From the NCBI GenBank assembly GCA_937893785.1, contig CALCSP010000158.1:1-14283 (forward strand): DNA of 14,283 nt, given 5' to 3'. This document shows, piece after piece, positions 13,658-14,283 of this stretch. Each line of letters opens with the position of its first letter. Positions within the stretch are counted from its first letter, which is position 1. The notes below the pieces were generated by a model. The model searched no databases. It was not told the origin of the DNA and worked only from the letters and a program-made list of their open reading frames with translations. The position numbers and the translations under genes are program-made. The DNA comes from an uncultured Verrucomicrobiales bacterium. GTDB lineage: Bacteria; Verrucomicrobiota; Verrucomicrobiia; Verrucomicrobiales; DEV007.

Positions 13658-14283
13658 TTAGGCTTTAATTGCTTCGATTTGCTTATTGGCAATACCTATA
13701 GGGCGATCAAGTGGAATTCCAACGCAGGTGAGCAGGGTAGTGAGCAAGTCGCCCTGGTTACCTTTGACGTCGCTCAGGAAGCGTCCGGTCTTGATCGATC
13801 CCCCGCCTTTACCGGCGAGGATGAAGGGGAGGTTTTCACGGCGGTGTTTGTTACCGTCTTCCAAGCCCGAGCCCCACATCATGATGGAGTTATCGAGCAA
13901 AGTGCCGTCGCCTTCCTTGAGAGAGTGCATCTTTTTCACCATGTAGGCGAAGCGATCGACATGGAATTTGTTGATGGCCGCCACTTTACCGATCTTTTCC
14001 TGATCACTGCCGTAGTGCGTCTGCGAGTGGTGCTGGTTGGAGAAACCCAACTCAGGGTAGGAGGCGCCGTTGGGCCGCGAACCGACGTAGGTGCTGACGC
14101 GCGTGGTATCCGTCTGGAATGCGAGGATGGTCAGGTCGCACATGACCTCCATATACTCACTACGCTTGTCGCCTTCGGGAATCTTCACCTCGATAGGCGC
14201 CGACTCAGCGGCGTGGCGCTGGGAGGGCTTGACCCCGTTCTTTTCAAAAGCCGCCTCCTGTTGGCGGGTCTCGATGGCAGCGA
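13658..14283 (-). CDS. Second DUF1552 (HXXSHH family) protein, C-terminal part, cut by the window edge
   Basis: The frame is open from base 14283 to a TAA at 13658-13660, about 208 codons. A GTG at 14188 is not the real start, because the upstream codons continue typical family sequence (a charged helix with IETRQQEAAFEK, then SAPIEV). Alignment by eye with the protein at 5569-6906 shows the same order of motifs: LAFQTDTTRVSTYV, a His cluster, a helix with FHVDRFAYMV, GTLLDNSIMMWGSGLEDG, NLPFILAGKGGG and IKTGRFL. The family HXXSHH motif appears as HSQTHY (about 14012-14029), with Thr for Ser and Tyr for the last His. It lacks the acidic insert of the other copy, so the two are paralogues, not a recent duplication. 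A DUF1592/PSCyt1 partner is expected just beyond the right edge. Function is unknown. Confidence 0.9.
   Translation of the reverse strand, partial: AAIETRQQEAAFEKNGVKPSQRHAAESAPIEVKIPEGDKRSEYMEVMCDLTILAFQTDTTRVSTYVGSRPNGASYPELGFSNQHHSQTHYGSDQEKIGKVAAINKFHVDRFAYMVKKMHSLKEGDGTLLDNSIMMWGSGLEDGNKHRRENLPFILAGKGGGSIKTGRFLSDVKGNQGDLLTTLLTCVGIPLDRPIGIANKQIEAIKA

Noticed and set aside
13658..14188. GTG at 14188 as the start of a short independent protein
   Set aside because: The frame continues upstream to the window edge with sequence typical of the DUF1552 family, so the gene is simply cut by the window.

Overview
This window reads as an accessory glycan-degradation region from a marine-type PVC bacterium (Verrucomicrobiota or Planctomycetota; I lean slightly to Verrucomicrobiota). 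The reasons are the density of secreted type I sulfatases, two DUF1552 proteins, a planctomycete-type cytochrome protein (PSCyt1 with DUF1587/1595/1592/1588/1585), an FG-GAP propeller and the general lack of Shine-Dalgarno sequences. All eleven genes lie on the minus strand, so they are transcribed from right to left. No RNA gene, CRISPR array, transposon, transporter or regulator is visible, and no gene-free stretch exceeds 300 bases.

Layout in transcription order. (a) Right edge: the C-terminal part of a DUF1552 protein (13658-14283). (b) A tight cluster of a SASA-type carbohydrate esterase (12393-13544) and two sulfatases (11018-12370 and 9527-11011), with gaps of 22 and 6 bases. (c) A 182-base gap with a large inverted repeat, then a translationally coupled pair: the 813-residue cytochrome/DUF1592 protein (6903-9344) and a Tat-exported DUF1552 protein (5569-6906). 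(d) A 133-base gap, then a likely five-gene unit: a small membrane protein with paired CxxC motifs (4848-5435), a coupled GH43/GH117-like propeller protein (3346-4851), a third sulfatase (1784-3208), a seven-motif FG-GAP propeller (553-1761) and the N-terminal part of an alpha/beta-hydrolase esterase (1-542).

Working model (inference): the cell exports a set of enzymes that remove sulfate (three sulfatases of visibly different subtypes) and ester groups (SASA esterase, alpha/beta hydrolase) and may cut glycosidic bonds (propeller hydrolase) of a sulfated, probably acylated marine polysaccharide. The DUF1552/DUF1592 modules bracket the sulfatases and may supply a redox or surface function; their role is not established. 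The sulfatases need a formylglycine-generating enzyme, which is not in the window. The least explained parts are the propeller hydrolase with its coupled membrane partner, the helical N-terminal fusion on the cytochrome protein, and a sulfatase with a changed active-site motif.
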